DNA of 64,000 nucleotides from an uncultured bacterium (lineage in GTDB: Bacteria > Cyanobacteriota > Vampirovibrionia > Gastranaerophilales > Gastranaerophilaceae). Where the stretch lies: the NCBI GenBank assembly GCA_902462155.1, contig CABQAQ010000002.1:62001-126000 (forward strand). The letters run 5' to 3'. Of the stretch, positions 52,599 through 60,859 are shown piece after piece. A program made the translations under genes and the position numbers. The notes under the pieces were generated by a model that worked only from the letters and a program-made list of their open reading frames with translations, did no database searches and was not told where the DNA came from. The stretch's first letter is position 1; each line of letters starts with the position of its first letter.

Positions 52599-53786
52599 AT
52601 GAAAGACTCATCTGTCGTTAAGATCAAAGCATGCGATTATTTAGATATATGCAACAATGCAAATGAAATTTTTAATGCAATAAAAGATAAAACACGTGAT
52701 AATTTTATAGAAAATAAGAATAGTGATTTGTATTTGAAAAAAAGTACAAATAATAATAAGTTGGTTTTGGTAGGAAATCACAAGGATAATTCAGATTTAA
52801 AGCGTGTGGCAAACAATCATAATCATCGTTTAAATTTAGATTCTATTTGATTAAACAGTAATAATTTATTTTTGGCAAATAATTACAATGATAGTTCAAA
52901 TTTAAATTTTTTGACAAACAATCTAAATTTAAATTTAGATTCTATTGGATTAAACAATGATATAATTTATATTTACAGACCATTAGCAATCTATAAAGAT
53001 AGAACTAACTGTAAAGCAATATTGTTTAGAAAAGACGATGAATACATAGTTTCATTTTTTGGTACAGACTTTAAAAATTTAAAAGATTTAGGAACAAATG
53101 TTTCGATGGTAGCCGGTAACAATCCAAAACAATTCAAAAGTGCTGAAAAATTTGTTAAAAAGGTTATGGAAAAGTACAGTATACCTAAAGAGAAATTAAC
53201 TGCAATAGGAAATTCAGAGGGTGGTGCTGAAGCTATATATATTAAGGCAACCTTTGGAATAAAAGATGTTTACACATTTAATGGATATGTTCCTAAACTA
53301 GTACAATATAGTAATCCAAATTTAGAGGATAATAGGATTTATAACTTTCGTACATCGGAAGATATAGTATCAAAAGCTGGGTATTCAATAGGCGAAGATT
53401 TTATAGTGGATTTTCAGCTGAAAGATGGAAAGAAACTAAAACCAGGAATCTTGAAATATATAGATTATCATCGTATTGATAATATGGGAGATTGTAATGA
53501 GGCTTCTTCTTTAGAAGAATTTAAAAAAGGAAGGCCTGATTGGAAAAATAAATATGGTATAGGAATATTAAAATCTTACGAGGTAGAAGATATTCCTCAA
53601 GATCTTTATGAGATATTTGATGATGTTATAAATGATAGGTTACGTAATAGAGCTGTAGTAAATGCTTATAGACCAAATAGTAAATCAGGCTGTATAGGAA
53701 CATATCTTGTTAATGCCTATACAAGAAGTGATGGAAGTAAAGTTGCAGCTTATTTTAGAACTTGTGGTGCTGCTCATAATAGTTAA
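52599..53786 (+). pseudogene. Lipase-class-3-like alpha/beta hydrolase, broken by one TGA
   Basis: A single frame of 395 codons, interrupted only by TGA at 52848-52850. The start ATG 52599 has GAAAGGA in front. After the stop the frame continues with I-Y-R-P-L-A-I-Y-K-D-R, V-S-F-F-G-T-D, N-P-K-Q-F-K-S-A-E, the nucleophile elbow I-G-N-S-E-G-G-A, T-S-E-D-I-V and Y-I-D-Y-H-R, giving a plausible Ser-Asp-His triad. The family hydrolyses acyl esters, often when secreted. The TGA aligns with GGA in a second copy of an internal repeat (52776-52985), so it arose from G to T. Restart at TTG 52872 could still give a 304-residue hydrolase. Confidence 0.75.
52776..52985 (+). repeat. Imperfect 105 bp tandem duplication inside the lipase-like gene
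   Basis: Two consecutive units of about 105 bp (from 52776 and 52881). Both encode N-x-x-D-x-S-x-L, A/T-N-N, and L-N-L-D-S-I followed by (stop or Gly) L-N. The second unit lacks two codons. They form an Asn/Leu-rich N-terminal region before the hydrolase domain. Confidence 0.7.
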
Positions 53787-53905
53787 TTCTATCTTAGATT
53801 AAATATTCTATTTATAACTTTTTTCCTAAAATTCTTTTTATGAATATACTTTATTACAAACAATGTAATTATTTAAATTCTATGAAATTTTTTGTATAAC
53901 TAAAT

Positions 53906-53951
53906 AAAAAAACTCCTCAAAATAGCAGTATGTTACAAGAGGAGTTTTTTT
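53906..53951. terminator. Strong bidirectional terminator
   Basis: A-run then ACTCCTC, a 20 nt loop, and GAGGAGT then T-run; 13 bp arms (53906-53918 / 53939-53951). It lies 120 bp after the lipase-like gene and about 100 bp before the promoter of paralogue 3. The rest of 53787-54051 shows no gene. Confidence 0.9.
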
Positions 53952-54051
53952 TCTAAAAAGTTTTCTATTAATTTCTGTAATGATTTTTTCAAAATAACTG
54001 TCTAATCTCACATTGATTACATTTGAAAAGAGATTGTAAAGGCTTATTTAC

Positions 54052-54081
54052 TTGACAAATATTAAAGAGCAATGGTAAACT
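54052..54081 (+). promoter_or_regulatory. Promoter of third exported paralogue
   Basis: TTGACA (54052-54057), 18 bp, TG-G-TAAACT (54073-54081). Only about three differences in 100 bp from the promoter and leader of paralogue 1. Confidence 0.75.
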
Positions 54082-54141
54082 TTGTTTAAGTTACAAGTTT
54101 TTTGTATTAGTTTTTATCTTTCAAAAGAGTATTATTTCTAT

Positions 54142-54804
54142 ATGTGTATATTTCTTAAAAATTTTAAAAGTTTATTAACAAGTATTGCTGTTTTATTTAT
54201 ACTTATGACTTCATTAACTCCTTGTTTTGGTATAGAGCAAAAAAAAGTTATATATGAAAGGAATAAAAAATATCTTACTGTATACGAACAATACATACAA
54301 GATTTTTTAGAACAATTAGCCGAACTTTATACTCCCGAAAAATATTTCCCTCAAAAAAGGATGAACTTGTTCACTAATATTAATTTTGAAATATTCCCTG
54401 ATGGTTCTCTAACTTTTAGTAGACTTATTGATAGTTCCTCAGATTATGCTAATACTGATTTATGGTTTTTATGTCCGATTTATCTTACAAGACTTACAAA
54501 TATTGCTCCTTACCATGACCTATACATAAAAAATATGATTATAACCAATAAAGCAAAACCATTTCCTGAAGATTTTGGTGATTATATTGATGTCAACTTG
54601 ATATTTACACATTGGAATGAAAAGTTTAGAAAAAAAGTATTTTATACTACCATAGAACCTGTTGAATATAGTAGTAGTCTGAAAAATGGTAGAATGAGAT
54701 CAAGTTTTAAAGCTTATATTGATCGAAGCAATGATAGTCAAAAATCAAAAATAAAGTATCCCATTTCTATACCTGACAATATTGAATTTGAATTTATAAA
54801 ATAA
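54142..54804 (+). CDS. Exported protein, TonB C-terminal-like fold (paralogue 3)
   Basis: 220 residues from ATG 54142, by analogy with the other copies. The signal peptide equals that of paralogue 1. The mature region has L-A-E-L-Y-T-P-E-K-Y-F-P-Q-K-R-M-N-L, F-E-I-F-P-D-G-S-L-T-F, N-K-A-K-P-F-P-E-D-F-G-D-Y-I-D-V-N-L-I-F-T-H-W-N-E-K-F, and a C-terminal tail of about 45 residues absent from paralogue 2. It is immediately followed by a decayed partial fourth copy. The function is unknown. Confidence 0.65.
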   Translation: MCIFLKNFKSLLTSIAVLFILMTSLTPCFGIEQKKVIYERNKKYLTVYEQYIQDFLEQLAELYTPEKYFPQKRMNLFTNINFEIFPDGSLTFSRLIDSSSDYANTDLWFLCPIYLTRLTNIAPYHDLYIKNMIITNKAKPFPEDFGDYIDVNLIFTHWNEKFRKKVFYTTIEPVEYSSSLKNGRMRSSFKAYIDRSNDSQKSKIKYPISIPDNIEFEFIK

Positions 54805-54909
54805 TTTAAAACAAAACCATTTCCTGACGATTTTTGTGATTATATTTCATATATGCTTTGGATTTTCTCACTGGAATAAAAGTTTTAGAAAGCCTGTATT
54901 TAAAACTTA
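54805..54909 (+). pseudogene. C-terminal remnant of a fourth exported paralogue
   Basis: Translates as K-T-K-P-F-P-D-D-F-C-D-Y-I-S-Y-M and, after one frame change, F-S-H-W-N-K-S-F-R-K-P-V-F-K-T. These match K-A-K-P-F-P-E-D-F-G-D-Y-I-D-V and F-T-H-W-N-E-K-F-R-K-K-V-F of paralogue 3, and R-K-P-V-F-Q-T of paralogue 2. No start, signal peptide or N-terminal half is left. Confidence 0.8.
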
Positions 54910-54990
54910 AATTGTGTTAACTCTTTTCTCGTCTGTGTCTATTTTATATTTAATGCAAGTATTTTACTACGTCTTTTCTTCAAATTTTAT

Positions 54991-55263
54991 TTAGTCGATT
55001 AATGTAAAGTCTTTACCAAGTTTTTCTTCTAATTTTTTAGCGAATTCTGAGAATTTTATACCTAATGCCTCTGACAATTTCCAAGCAGTAATCAATCTAC
55101 AATTTATAATACCACGTTCAAGTTTACTTAAATTACCTCGATCCATATCATATTCACGTGCAAACTTATTAATTGTGGTTTTAGAATTATTATTTCTTAA
55201 CTCTTTTAAAAGTTTTCCCACTGTTTTATTAAATAGTAGTATTTTTTCATCTGCTTGTTGCAT
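54991..55263 (-). CDS. XRE-family HTH regulator (right copy, XRE-B)
   Basis: 90 residues. The HTH is I-N-K-F-A-R-E-Y-D-M-D-R-G-N-L-S-K-L-E-R-G (about 30-50), followed by A-W-K-L-S-E-A-L-G-I-K-F-S-E-F-A (about 60-75) and a charged Glu/Lys tail. It is an intact version of the decayed gene at 1367-1606. It runs in the same direction as the XRE at 55331, 67 bp behind it. Two XRE proteins in tandem divergent from a nuclease suggest a small regulatory switch. Confidence 0.85.
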   Translation of the reverse strand: MQQADEKILLFNKTVGKLLKELRNNNSKTTINKFAREYDMDRGNLSKLERGIINCRLITAWKLSEALGIKFSEFAKKLEEKLGKDFTLID

Positions 55264-55330
55264 GATTACATCATATCTTGTATTATGAATTAGGGTGCTG
55301 TAAAAAGCCTACAATAAGGAGGGATAATGA

Positions 55331-55564
55331 TTAAATATTTCTGAATAAATCAACCATTTTACAGTTTAATGCTTTTGCTATATCAAAGATAATATCAAGA
55401 CTTGGATATTTTTCACCTCTTTCGATGCAACCTATATAGTTTCTAGCACTAGAAATTTTAAAAGCAAGTTCTTCTTGAGAAATATTATTTACTTCTCGTA
55501 AATTTTTAATATTTTTCCCCAAGATAATATGTGCTTTATGATGTCTTTTTTTATCTTTGTGCAT
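55331..55564 (-). CDS. XRE-family HTH regulator (right copy, XRE-A)
   Basis: 77 residues with a His/Lys-rich start, then L-G-K-N-I-K-N-L-R, I-S-Q-E-E-L-A (helix 2), A-R-N-Y-I-G-C-I-E-R-G-E (recognition helix) and I-I-F-D-I-A-K-A-L-N. It is homologous to the 1095-1307 protein, but clearly more diverged than the paired nucleases are. It is divergent from the nuclease at 55643, with two palindromic sites (55567-55580, 55602-55615) in the 78 bp between, most likely its own operators. Confidence 0.88.
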   Translation of the reverse strand: MHKDKKRHHKAHIILGKNIKNLREVNNISQEELAFKISSARNYIGCIERGEKYPSLDIIFDIAKALNCKMVDLFRNI

Positions 55565-55566
55565 AC

Positions 55567-55615
55567 CACCTATTTTGGTGTATTTTTTTACTTTTCTCTA
55601 CCACCTATATGGGTG
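55567..55615. promoter_or_regulatory. Tandem operators CACC-N6-GGTG between XRE-A and nuclease
   Basis: CACCTATTTTGGTG (55567-55580) and CACCTATATGGGTG (55602-55615) are dyads with 4 bp arms, within longer direct repeats TACCACCTAT...GGTGyATTT offset by 35 bp. The first touches the XRE-A start codon; the second is 27 bp before the nuclease start. These GC-richer islands stand out in the AT-rich background. They are a good candidate for autorepression and control of the nuclease. Confidence 0.65.
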
Positions 55616-55642
55616 CATTTAAGAATAACCAGGAGTAAATTA

Positions 55643-56092
55643 ATGAAAAACAAAATAAAAATTATGGTTTGTATATCAATTATATTATTCTTCTTTGTAG
55701 ATATCTCATCTATTTCAAAGGAGACAGCAAAAATACCTATAACAAGGATGAAAGTTTTAGACGGCGATACGGTTAAAGTTACATTTGAGTCGGGGAATAA
55801 ATTTTCTATACGCTTAATCGGCATTGATTGTTTTGAAACAGAGCCTATTCATAGAGCTTATAAACAAGCTTATTATTCTCACTTAAGCATTGATCAGGTT
55901 ATATATAAAGGCTGTGAGGCAAAAATTTACCTTGAAAATCTTTATAAAAAGGCTAAAAATATTTCTTTTGTTTTTCAAGGTGTAGACAAATACGGACGAG
56001 TCTTAGGAATTTTATATTTTGACAATATAAATATCAACCAGCATCTTTTGGACAAAGGGCTTTGTTTACCTTATGTTTATAAAGAAAAATAA
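55643..56092 (+). CDS. Exported staphylococcal-nuclease-like protein, right copy
   Basis: 149 residues from ATG 55643 after AGGAG. It differs from the 557-1006 protein at 10 positions by my count, half of them in the signal or anchor segment (C-I-S-I-I-L-F-F-F-V-D). D-G-D-T, R-L-I-G-I-D and D-K-Y-G-R-V-L-G are all unchanged. DNA similarity to the left copy starts just upstream, at AATAAC-AGGAGTAAATTA, and ends at the stop. It is divergent from XRE-A. A longer in-frame start at 55529 would run antisense through XRE-A and is rejected. Confidence 0.88.
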   Translation: MKNKIKIMVCISIILFFFVDISSISKETAKIPITRMKVLDGDTVKVTFESGNKFSIRLIGIDCFETEPIHRAYKQAYYSHLSIDQVIYKGCEAKIYLENLYKKAKNISFVFQGVDKYGRVLGILYFDNININQHLLDKGLCLPYVYKEK

Positions 56093-56274
56093 ATACATAT
56101 AATATTTTTATTTTATAAATCCATAAATTTTACAAGCTAAGCATAATAAATAATTCTTATCAAAGAGGGAATAGCAACGAGATAATCATAATAGTCGTAT
56201 TAGAATTAGTATTGAAAAAAAGCTAAAAAGCACACAAAAATAAAACAAGAGGTAGTATCGACTTAAAAATAAAT

Positions 56275-56298
56275 AAAAAAGCCTCATTCAGAGGCTTT
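56275..56298 (-). terminator. Terminator of tRNA-Lys
   Basis: AAAGCCTC / GAGGCTTT stem with a 5 nt loop (56278-56298), followed on the minus strand by a T-run. It lies directly after the 3' end of tRNA-Lys. Confidence 0.8.
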
Positions 56299-56305
56299 AT
56301 TGAAG

Positions 56306-56381
56306 TGGTGCGCTTGGCGCGATTCGAACGCGCGACCTATCCCTTAAAAGGGGAGTGCTCTACCTACTGAGCTACAAGCGC
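56306..56381 (-). tRNA. tRNA-Lys(TTT)
   Basis: On the minus strand it starts GCGCTTG TAGCTCAGT, has anticodon loop CTTTTAA (anticodon TTT), T arm GTTCGAATC, and ends CAAGCGC-A-CCA with CCA encoded. It forms the right edge of the accessory island that begins at tRNA-Arg. Confidence 0.95.
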
Positions 56382-56432
56382 ATTTGGTTTATATATTTAG
56401 TGTAACAGAAACATTTTTTCAAGTCAACAACT

Positions 56433-57725
56433 TTATTTAAATGGATTTTCTAAAATTATAGTCTGTTCTCTATCTGGTCCAACACTTATAATGCTTATAG
56501 GAACACCTATAAGATCTTCTATTCTTTTTAAATAGTTTTTTGCATTTTTAGGCAATTTTTCATATTCTTTTATTTGAGATATATCTGTTTTCCAGCCAGG
56601 ATAGACTTCATATACCGGTTCCAAATACTTATGTAATGATAACATTGTTGGGTAATTTTCATATATCTTTCCATTACGGATATCTTTATACGCAACACAA
56701 AGTTTTATTTCATCAAAGGAATCAAAAACATCCAGTTTTGTCAACGCAATAGATGTAAGTCCTGAAACAAGAGCTGCATATTTTAAAACAGGAGCATCAA
56801 ACCAACCACATCTACGGGATCTACCTGTTGTTGTTCCATATTCTGCACCTATCTTTTGTATTTTACTACCTATTTCATCAGTTAACTCTGTTAAAAATGG
56901 ACCTTCTCCAACACGTGTTATATATGCTTTAGCTACACCTATAGCTTTTTCTATCATAGTTGGACCAAAACCTGATCCTGTAGCCGCACCGCCAGCCACC
57001 GGATTTGAACTTGTTACATAAGGATAAGTTCCCCAATCTATGTCTAGCATAACACCTTGAGCACCTTCAAATAGGATCTGGTCTTTCTTATTTTTAGAAT
57101 TTATAAACATTTCTTGCCAATTTTCACAGATATATGGTCTAAAAATTTCGGCATAATCTTTGCAATAATTTAATATTTCCTCTTTTGAGTATGGTTTTAG
57201 ATTATATACTTCTGTCAATATTTTATTTTTTAGGGGTAATATTTTATCTAATTTTTCAGAAAGAGTTTCATCATATAAGTCTTGTATTTTAAGCCCATAA
57301 CGACCTACTTTATCTGAATATGTTGGGCCTATACCTTTTTTTGTTGTTCCTATTTTATTTTCCTGATTACTTGATTCACTTGCACCATCAAGATCAATAT
57401 GATACGGCATTGTAATACTAGCTAATGGACTTATTTTCAGATTAGATAAATCAACACCTCTTGAGATTAAATCTTCGGATTCTTTTTTAAAAGTTTCAGG
57501 ATGAATTACTGTACCTGTAGAAATAAAGCAAGTTTTATTTTTATATAAAACTCCTGATGGAATTAAGTGAAATTTAAATTTCTCACCATTTGCAACTACA
57601 GTATGACCCGCATTACAACCACCTTGGTATCTAATGATAAGATCTGCATATGAGCTTAATAAGTCTGTTATTTTTGCTTTTCCCTCATCTCCCCATTGTG
57701 CTCCTACAACTACCGTATTTGACAT
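56433..57725 (-). CDS. purA: Adenylosuccinate synthetase
   Basis: 430 residues, full length. It joins IMP and aspartate using GTP in AMP synthesis. G-A-Q-W-G-D-E-G-K-A-K (8-18) is the P-loop, G-G-C-N-A-G-H-T (about 35-42) the IMP site, and G-T-T-K-K-G-I-G-P-T-Y (about 126-136) and G-T-T-T-G-R-S-R-R-C-G-W (about 295-306) are the mobile loops. T-K-L-D (about 330-333) is the GTP guanine motif. A promoter is visible upstream (57763-57791). Confidence 0.98.
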   Translation of the reverse strand: MSNTVVVGAQWGDEGKAKITDLLSSYADLIIRYQGGCNAGHTVVANGEKFKFHLIPSGVLYKNKTCFISTGTVIHPETFKKESEDLISRGVDLSNLKISPLASITMPYHIDLDGASESSNQENKIGTTKKGIGPTYSDKVGRYGLKIQDLYDETLSEKLDKILPLKNKILTEVYNLKPYSKEEILNYCKDYAEIFRPYICENWQEMFINSKNKKDQILFEGAQGVMLDIDWGTYPYVTSSNPVAGGAATGSGFGPTMIEKAIGVAKAYITRVGEGPFLTELTDEIGSKIQKIGAEYGTTTGRSRRCGWFDAPVLKYAALVSGLTSIALTKLDVFDSFDEIKLCVAYKDIRNGKIYENYPTMLSLHKYLEPVYEVYPGWKTDISQIKEYEKLPKNAKNYLKRIEDLIGVPISIISVGPDREQTIILENPFK

Positions 57726-57762
57726 TTAATTTTTCCTTTTTCTTTTATATCTTCCAGATTTT

Positions 57763-57791
57763 ATTATATTCTAAATTTCAAACTTGCACAA
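57763..57791 (-). promoter_or_regulatory. purA promoter with palindrome over -35
   Basis: On the minus strand: TTGTGC (57791-57786), 17 bp spacer, TATAAT (57768-57763). ACTTG-CA-CAAGT (57782-57793), a 12 bp dyad, covers the -35 hexamer and could be an operator. Confidence 0.55.
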
Positions 57792-58154
57792 GTAAAATAA
57801 TAATGGGTTTATATATAACTTCTCGCCAACTATGCTTAAAATATAATCATAATGTCATTTTAAATTTTTTTGTGGAATCTTAAATTTTACAATCATCTAA
57901 AACAAGTTTCTTTGTATGTATGTATGTATGTAAATAACTCTATTAAAACAAAAATATTTTTTACTTCATTTTTTCATCTACTAATTTTTTAACTCTTTTA
58001 AAATTTGGATAATTATGAAAATTTTATAATAATATATCTTTTATAATAGAAATGCCTACAAAGTATAATCACTTCTATTAAAAGAAACAAATTAATTTTA
58101 ATATATAAAGTCCTAAAACAAATACAAGCTATTTATTATAATTCAAAATAAAAA
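57792..58154. other. Intergenic region between purA and prfB, no gene seen
   Basis: About 360 bp, very AT-rich. It holds a short tetranucleotide run (GTAT, 4.75 units, 57914-57932) and scattered stops in all frames. One 77-codon frame on the plus strand overlapping the purA start has no ribosome site or protein-like composition and is not called. Confidence 0.5.
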
Positions 58155-59258
58155 TTATTTACTGAATTTTTTAAGGAATGCCTCTATAAATGGATTAAGA
58201 TTACCATCCATAACAGAATCAACATTACCGACTTCAACGTTTGTTCTATGATCCTTAACCATTTTATATGGATGAAAAACATAAGATCTTATTTGTGACC
58301 CAAAATTGATATCCATATTTTCACCTTTTAAATTAGATAATTTAGCCTCATGCTCGGCTTGCTTAATAGCCAATAGCTTAGAAGCTAACATCTGCATAGC
58401 TGTTTCTTTGTTCTGCAGTTGTGATCGTTGTTGTTGACATTTTACAACAATACCTGACGGTTTATGAATAATCCTTACAGCTGTTTCTACTTTATTAACA
58501 TTTTGGCCTCCGGCGCCACCAGATCGCATTGTTTCTACTTCTATATCTTCAGATGGTATTACTATTTTTTTATCAAAATCCTGAATTACCGGTATTACCT
58601 CTATAGAGGCAAAACTTGTCTGTCTTTTTCCATTTGCATTAAATGGGGATATTCTCACTAACCTATGGACTCCCTTTTCTGCTTTTGAATAACCATAAGC
58701 ATATTGACCTATTATTTTTAAAGTCGCTGATTTTATACCAGCCTCATCTCCATCTGATTTATCTATTAACTCAGTCTTGTATTCCATTTTCTGAGCCCAC
58801 ATAAGATACATCCTTAAAAGCATAGAGGCCCAATCTTGTGCATCTGTTCCTCCGGCTCCGGCATTTATAGTTAATATTGCATCAAACTTATCATATTCTC
58901 CACTTAAAGTCTGTTCTAAATCCCACTTCTCTAAAGTTTCCTCTAAATTTTTTATATTCTCTTCTGCCTCAAGTAGTAATGATTCATCTTTTGCTTCTTC
59001 ATATAACTCTATTAAAACAGTTATATCCTCTTGCTTCCTTTTCCAACTATTAATAAGATCTAGCTTCTTCTTTAACTCTTTTAAATTCTGGGATAATTGC
59101 GAAGATTTTTCTTGATTACTCCAAATACTTGGATCCTCTAATTGATTCTCAAGATTTTTAACCTCTTCTTTTAATTTTTCTTGATTTATAAATTCTAAAG
59201 CTTTATTTAATCTTATGGTTAAATTAGAAAATTCCGATTTAATTTCAAAAAAGTCCAT
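58155..59258 (-). CDS. prfB: Peptide chain release factor 2, no programmed frameshift
   Basis: 367 residues in one uninterrupted frame. S-P-F (204-206) is the stop-codon-reading tripeptide of RF2 (UGA/UAA), and G-G-Q (250-252) in S-G-G-A-G-G-Q-N-V-N-K promotes hydrolysis. The N-terminal helical domain starts normally. The usual early in-frame TGA with a CTT-TGA slippery site (near codon 25 in many bacteria) is not there, so autoregulation by frameshifting is absent. RF2 presence supports TGA as a true stop in this genome. It is followed by metG on the same strand, 11 bp away. Confidence 0.95.
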   Translation of the reverse strand: MDFFEIKSEFSNLTIRLNKALEFINQEKLKEEVKNLENQLEDPSIWSNQEKSSQLSQNLKELKKKLDLINSWKRKQEDITVLIELYEEAKDESLLLEAEENIKNLEETLEKWDLEQTLSGEYDKFDAILTINAGAGGTDAQDWASMLLRMYLMWAQKMEYKTELIDKSDGDEAGIKSATLKIIGQYAYGYSKAEKGVHRLVRISPFNANGKRQTSFASIEVIPVIQDFDKKIVIPSEDIEVETMRSGGAGGQNVNKVETAVRIIHKPSGIVVKCQQQRSQLQNKETAMQMLASKLLAIKQAEHEAKLSNLKGENMDINFGSQIRSYVFHPYKMVKDHRTNVEVGNVDSVMDGNLNPFIEAFLKKFSK

Positions 59259-59269
59259 AATTTATAACC

Positions 59270-60832
59270 TTAATTTCGCTTTTTATCAGCTGCAATTTCA
59301 GAATCTAACCTTAAAAAGACCGGTACAATGTCTTCTTTTGTTATAATTTTGCCTACCTTCAATTCTTCTTTTTCAAGATCATCATAATTAATATCTATTC
59401 TACATTTTAATTGTTTAGCAATTTTTAAACTAAGATTAGGACAATATGGTTCTATTAATACAGAAACATAACGCATAACTTCAAGAACGTTATATAAGAC
59501 TAAAGCACATTTTTCTATTTCACCTTGTTTAGCTAAACTCCAAGGTGCCATATCATTTACATATTTATTTGCTGCATTTAATAAACTCATAATTTCAAAA
59601 GCAGCCTCTGATATCTGAATATTATCAAAACAACTGTTAACTTTCTTAACTGTTTCTTTACATAATTCAAATAAAACCGGATCCTTTTTCATATATTCAG
59701 ACTTTAATTCTCCATCAAAATATTTGATTAACATATTTAATGTTCTATTTAGCAAATTCCCCATATTATTTGCTAAATCAGCATTTACACGTTCTTTAAA
59801 ATCTTCGTCACTATAATTGCCGTCTTTTCCAAATGCAGCAGACACTGCCATAAAATATCTAAAAGCATCAGGTTCTTCTAGATTAAAATCTTCCAAAATT
59901 TGAACAGGTGAGATTACATTGCCTAAAGATTTTGACATCTTTGTTTCATCTATCGTAATCCAACCGTGAGCAAATATATGTTTAGGTAATTCTAAATCTA
60001 AAGCCATAAGTATCGCTAACCAATATATAGAATGAAATTTTAATATATCCTTTCCTATTACTTGAATATCAGCACTCCAATATTTTTTAAAATTATCTGA
60101 CGGATTTTCTATATCATAACCTAAAGCCGTAATATAATTAGAAAGAGCATCAATCCATACATAAATAATCTGTGATGGATCTGATTTTACATCTATTCCC
60201 CAGCTAACACTAGCTTTAGAACGAGATACCGATATATCTTCTATATTTTCAAGTTGATTTAATACCTCATTAGCTCTAAAAGATGGAATAATAAAATCCG
60301 GATTGCTTTTTATATAATCAATAATTCTATCTTTATACTTCGTAAGTTTAAAGAAATAATTTTCCTCACTTACTTTTTCAGGTGCTTTTAAATGTTGTGG
60401 ACAAAGACCATTTTCATCTAAATCTTTAGGGTTCAAAAATGATTCGCAACCGGAACAATATAATCCTGTATAAGAATGCTTATATATATCACCTTGTTTT
60501 AATAATTTCTCAAAAATATCCTGTACAGCTTTTTTATGTTGCTCGTCTGTAGTACGGATAAATTTATTATAAGAAATATCTAATTTTGCCCAAGTTTGTT
60601 TAAAATCAGCAACATTCTGATCACAAAGAGCTTTCTCTGAAATGCCTAAGGCTTTTGCTGTCTTTTGTATTTTTATTCCGTGTTCATCTGTACCGGTTAA
60701 AAAATATACATCTTTTACTCTATGCTTATAGTGCCTTGCTAAAATATCTGTCAATATTTTTTCATAAGCGTGTCCTATATGTGCCTTACCATTTACATAA
60801 TCTATTGCTGTTGTTATATAAAATTTATCCAT
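59270..60832 (-). CDS. metG: Methionyl-tRNA synthetase
   Basis: 520 residues, short form without the C-terminal tRNA-binding domain. H-I-G-H (18-21) and K-M-S-K-S (298-302) are the class I signatures. The zinc knuckle has one set of ligands, C-S-G-C (126, 129) and C-P-Q-H (144, 147); the last ligand is His rather than the more usual Cys. The anticodon-binding W of the helical domain is in A-P-W-S-L-A (about 435-440). It lies 27 bp after recA, so recA, metG and prfB may form one transcript. Confidence 0.96.
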   Translation of the reverse strand: MDKFYITTAIDYVNGKAHIGHAYEKILTDILARHYKHRVKDVYFLTGTDEHGIKIQKTAKALGISEKALCDQNVADFKQTWAKLDISYNKFIRTTDEQHKKAVQDIFEKLLKQGDIYKHSYTGLYCSGCESFLNPKDLDENGLCPQHLKAPEKVSEENYFFKLTKYKDRIIDYIKSNPDFIIPSFRANEVLNQLENIEDISVSRSKASVSWGIDVKSDPSQIIYVWIDALSNYITALGYDIENPSDNFKKYWSADIQVIGKDILKFHSIYWLAILMALDLELPKHIFAHGWITIDETKMSKSLGNVISPVQILEDFNLEEPDAFRYFMAVSAAFGKDGNYSDEDFKERVNADLANNMGNLLNRTLNMLIKYFDGELKSEYMKKDPVLFELCKETVKKVNSCFDNIQISEAAFEIMSLLNAANKYVNDMAPWSLAKQGEIEKCALVLYNVLEVMRYVSVLIEPYCPNLSLKIAKQLKCRIDINYDDLEKEELKVGKIITKEDIVPVFLRLDSEIAADKKRN

Positions 60833-60859
60833 AATACTTATTTTCCCTTTGTAAATTAA

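Noticed and set aside
52848..52850. TGA recoded as glycine (as in some candidate phyla), since it replaces GGA
   Set aside because: TGA ends well-supported genes here (2116-2118, 30517-30519, 35008-35010, the last two inside ATGA overlaps), and an RF2 gene is present.
55331..56092. Toxin-antitoxin system (XRE with nuclease)
   Set aside because: The nuclease has a signal peptide or anchor and SNase fold, unlike a cytoplasmic toxin, and is divergent rather than co-directional with the XRE genes.
51102..56305. Integrative element with tRNA attachment sites
   Set aside because: No integrase, and no direct repeat of the tRNA-Arg or tRNA-Lys 3' end was found by eye; only a general tRNA-bounded island is claimed.
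57914..57932. GTAT tetranucleotide run as a phase-variation tract
   Set aside because: Fewer than five units and in intergenic DNA more than 180 bp from a gene start; it is too short to be notable in DNA of this composition.
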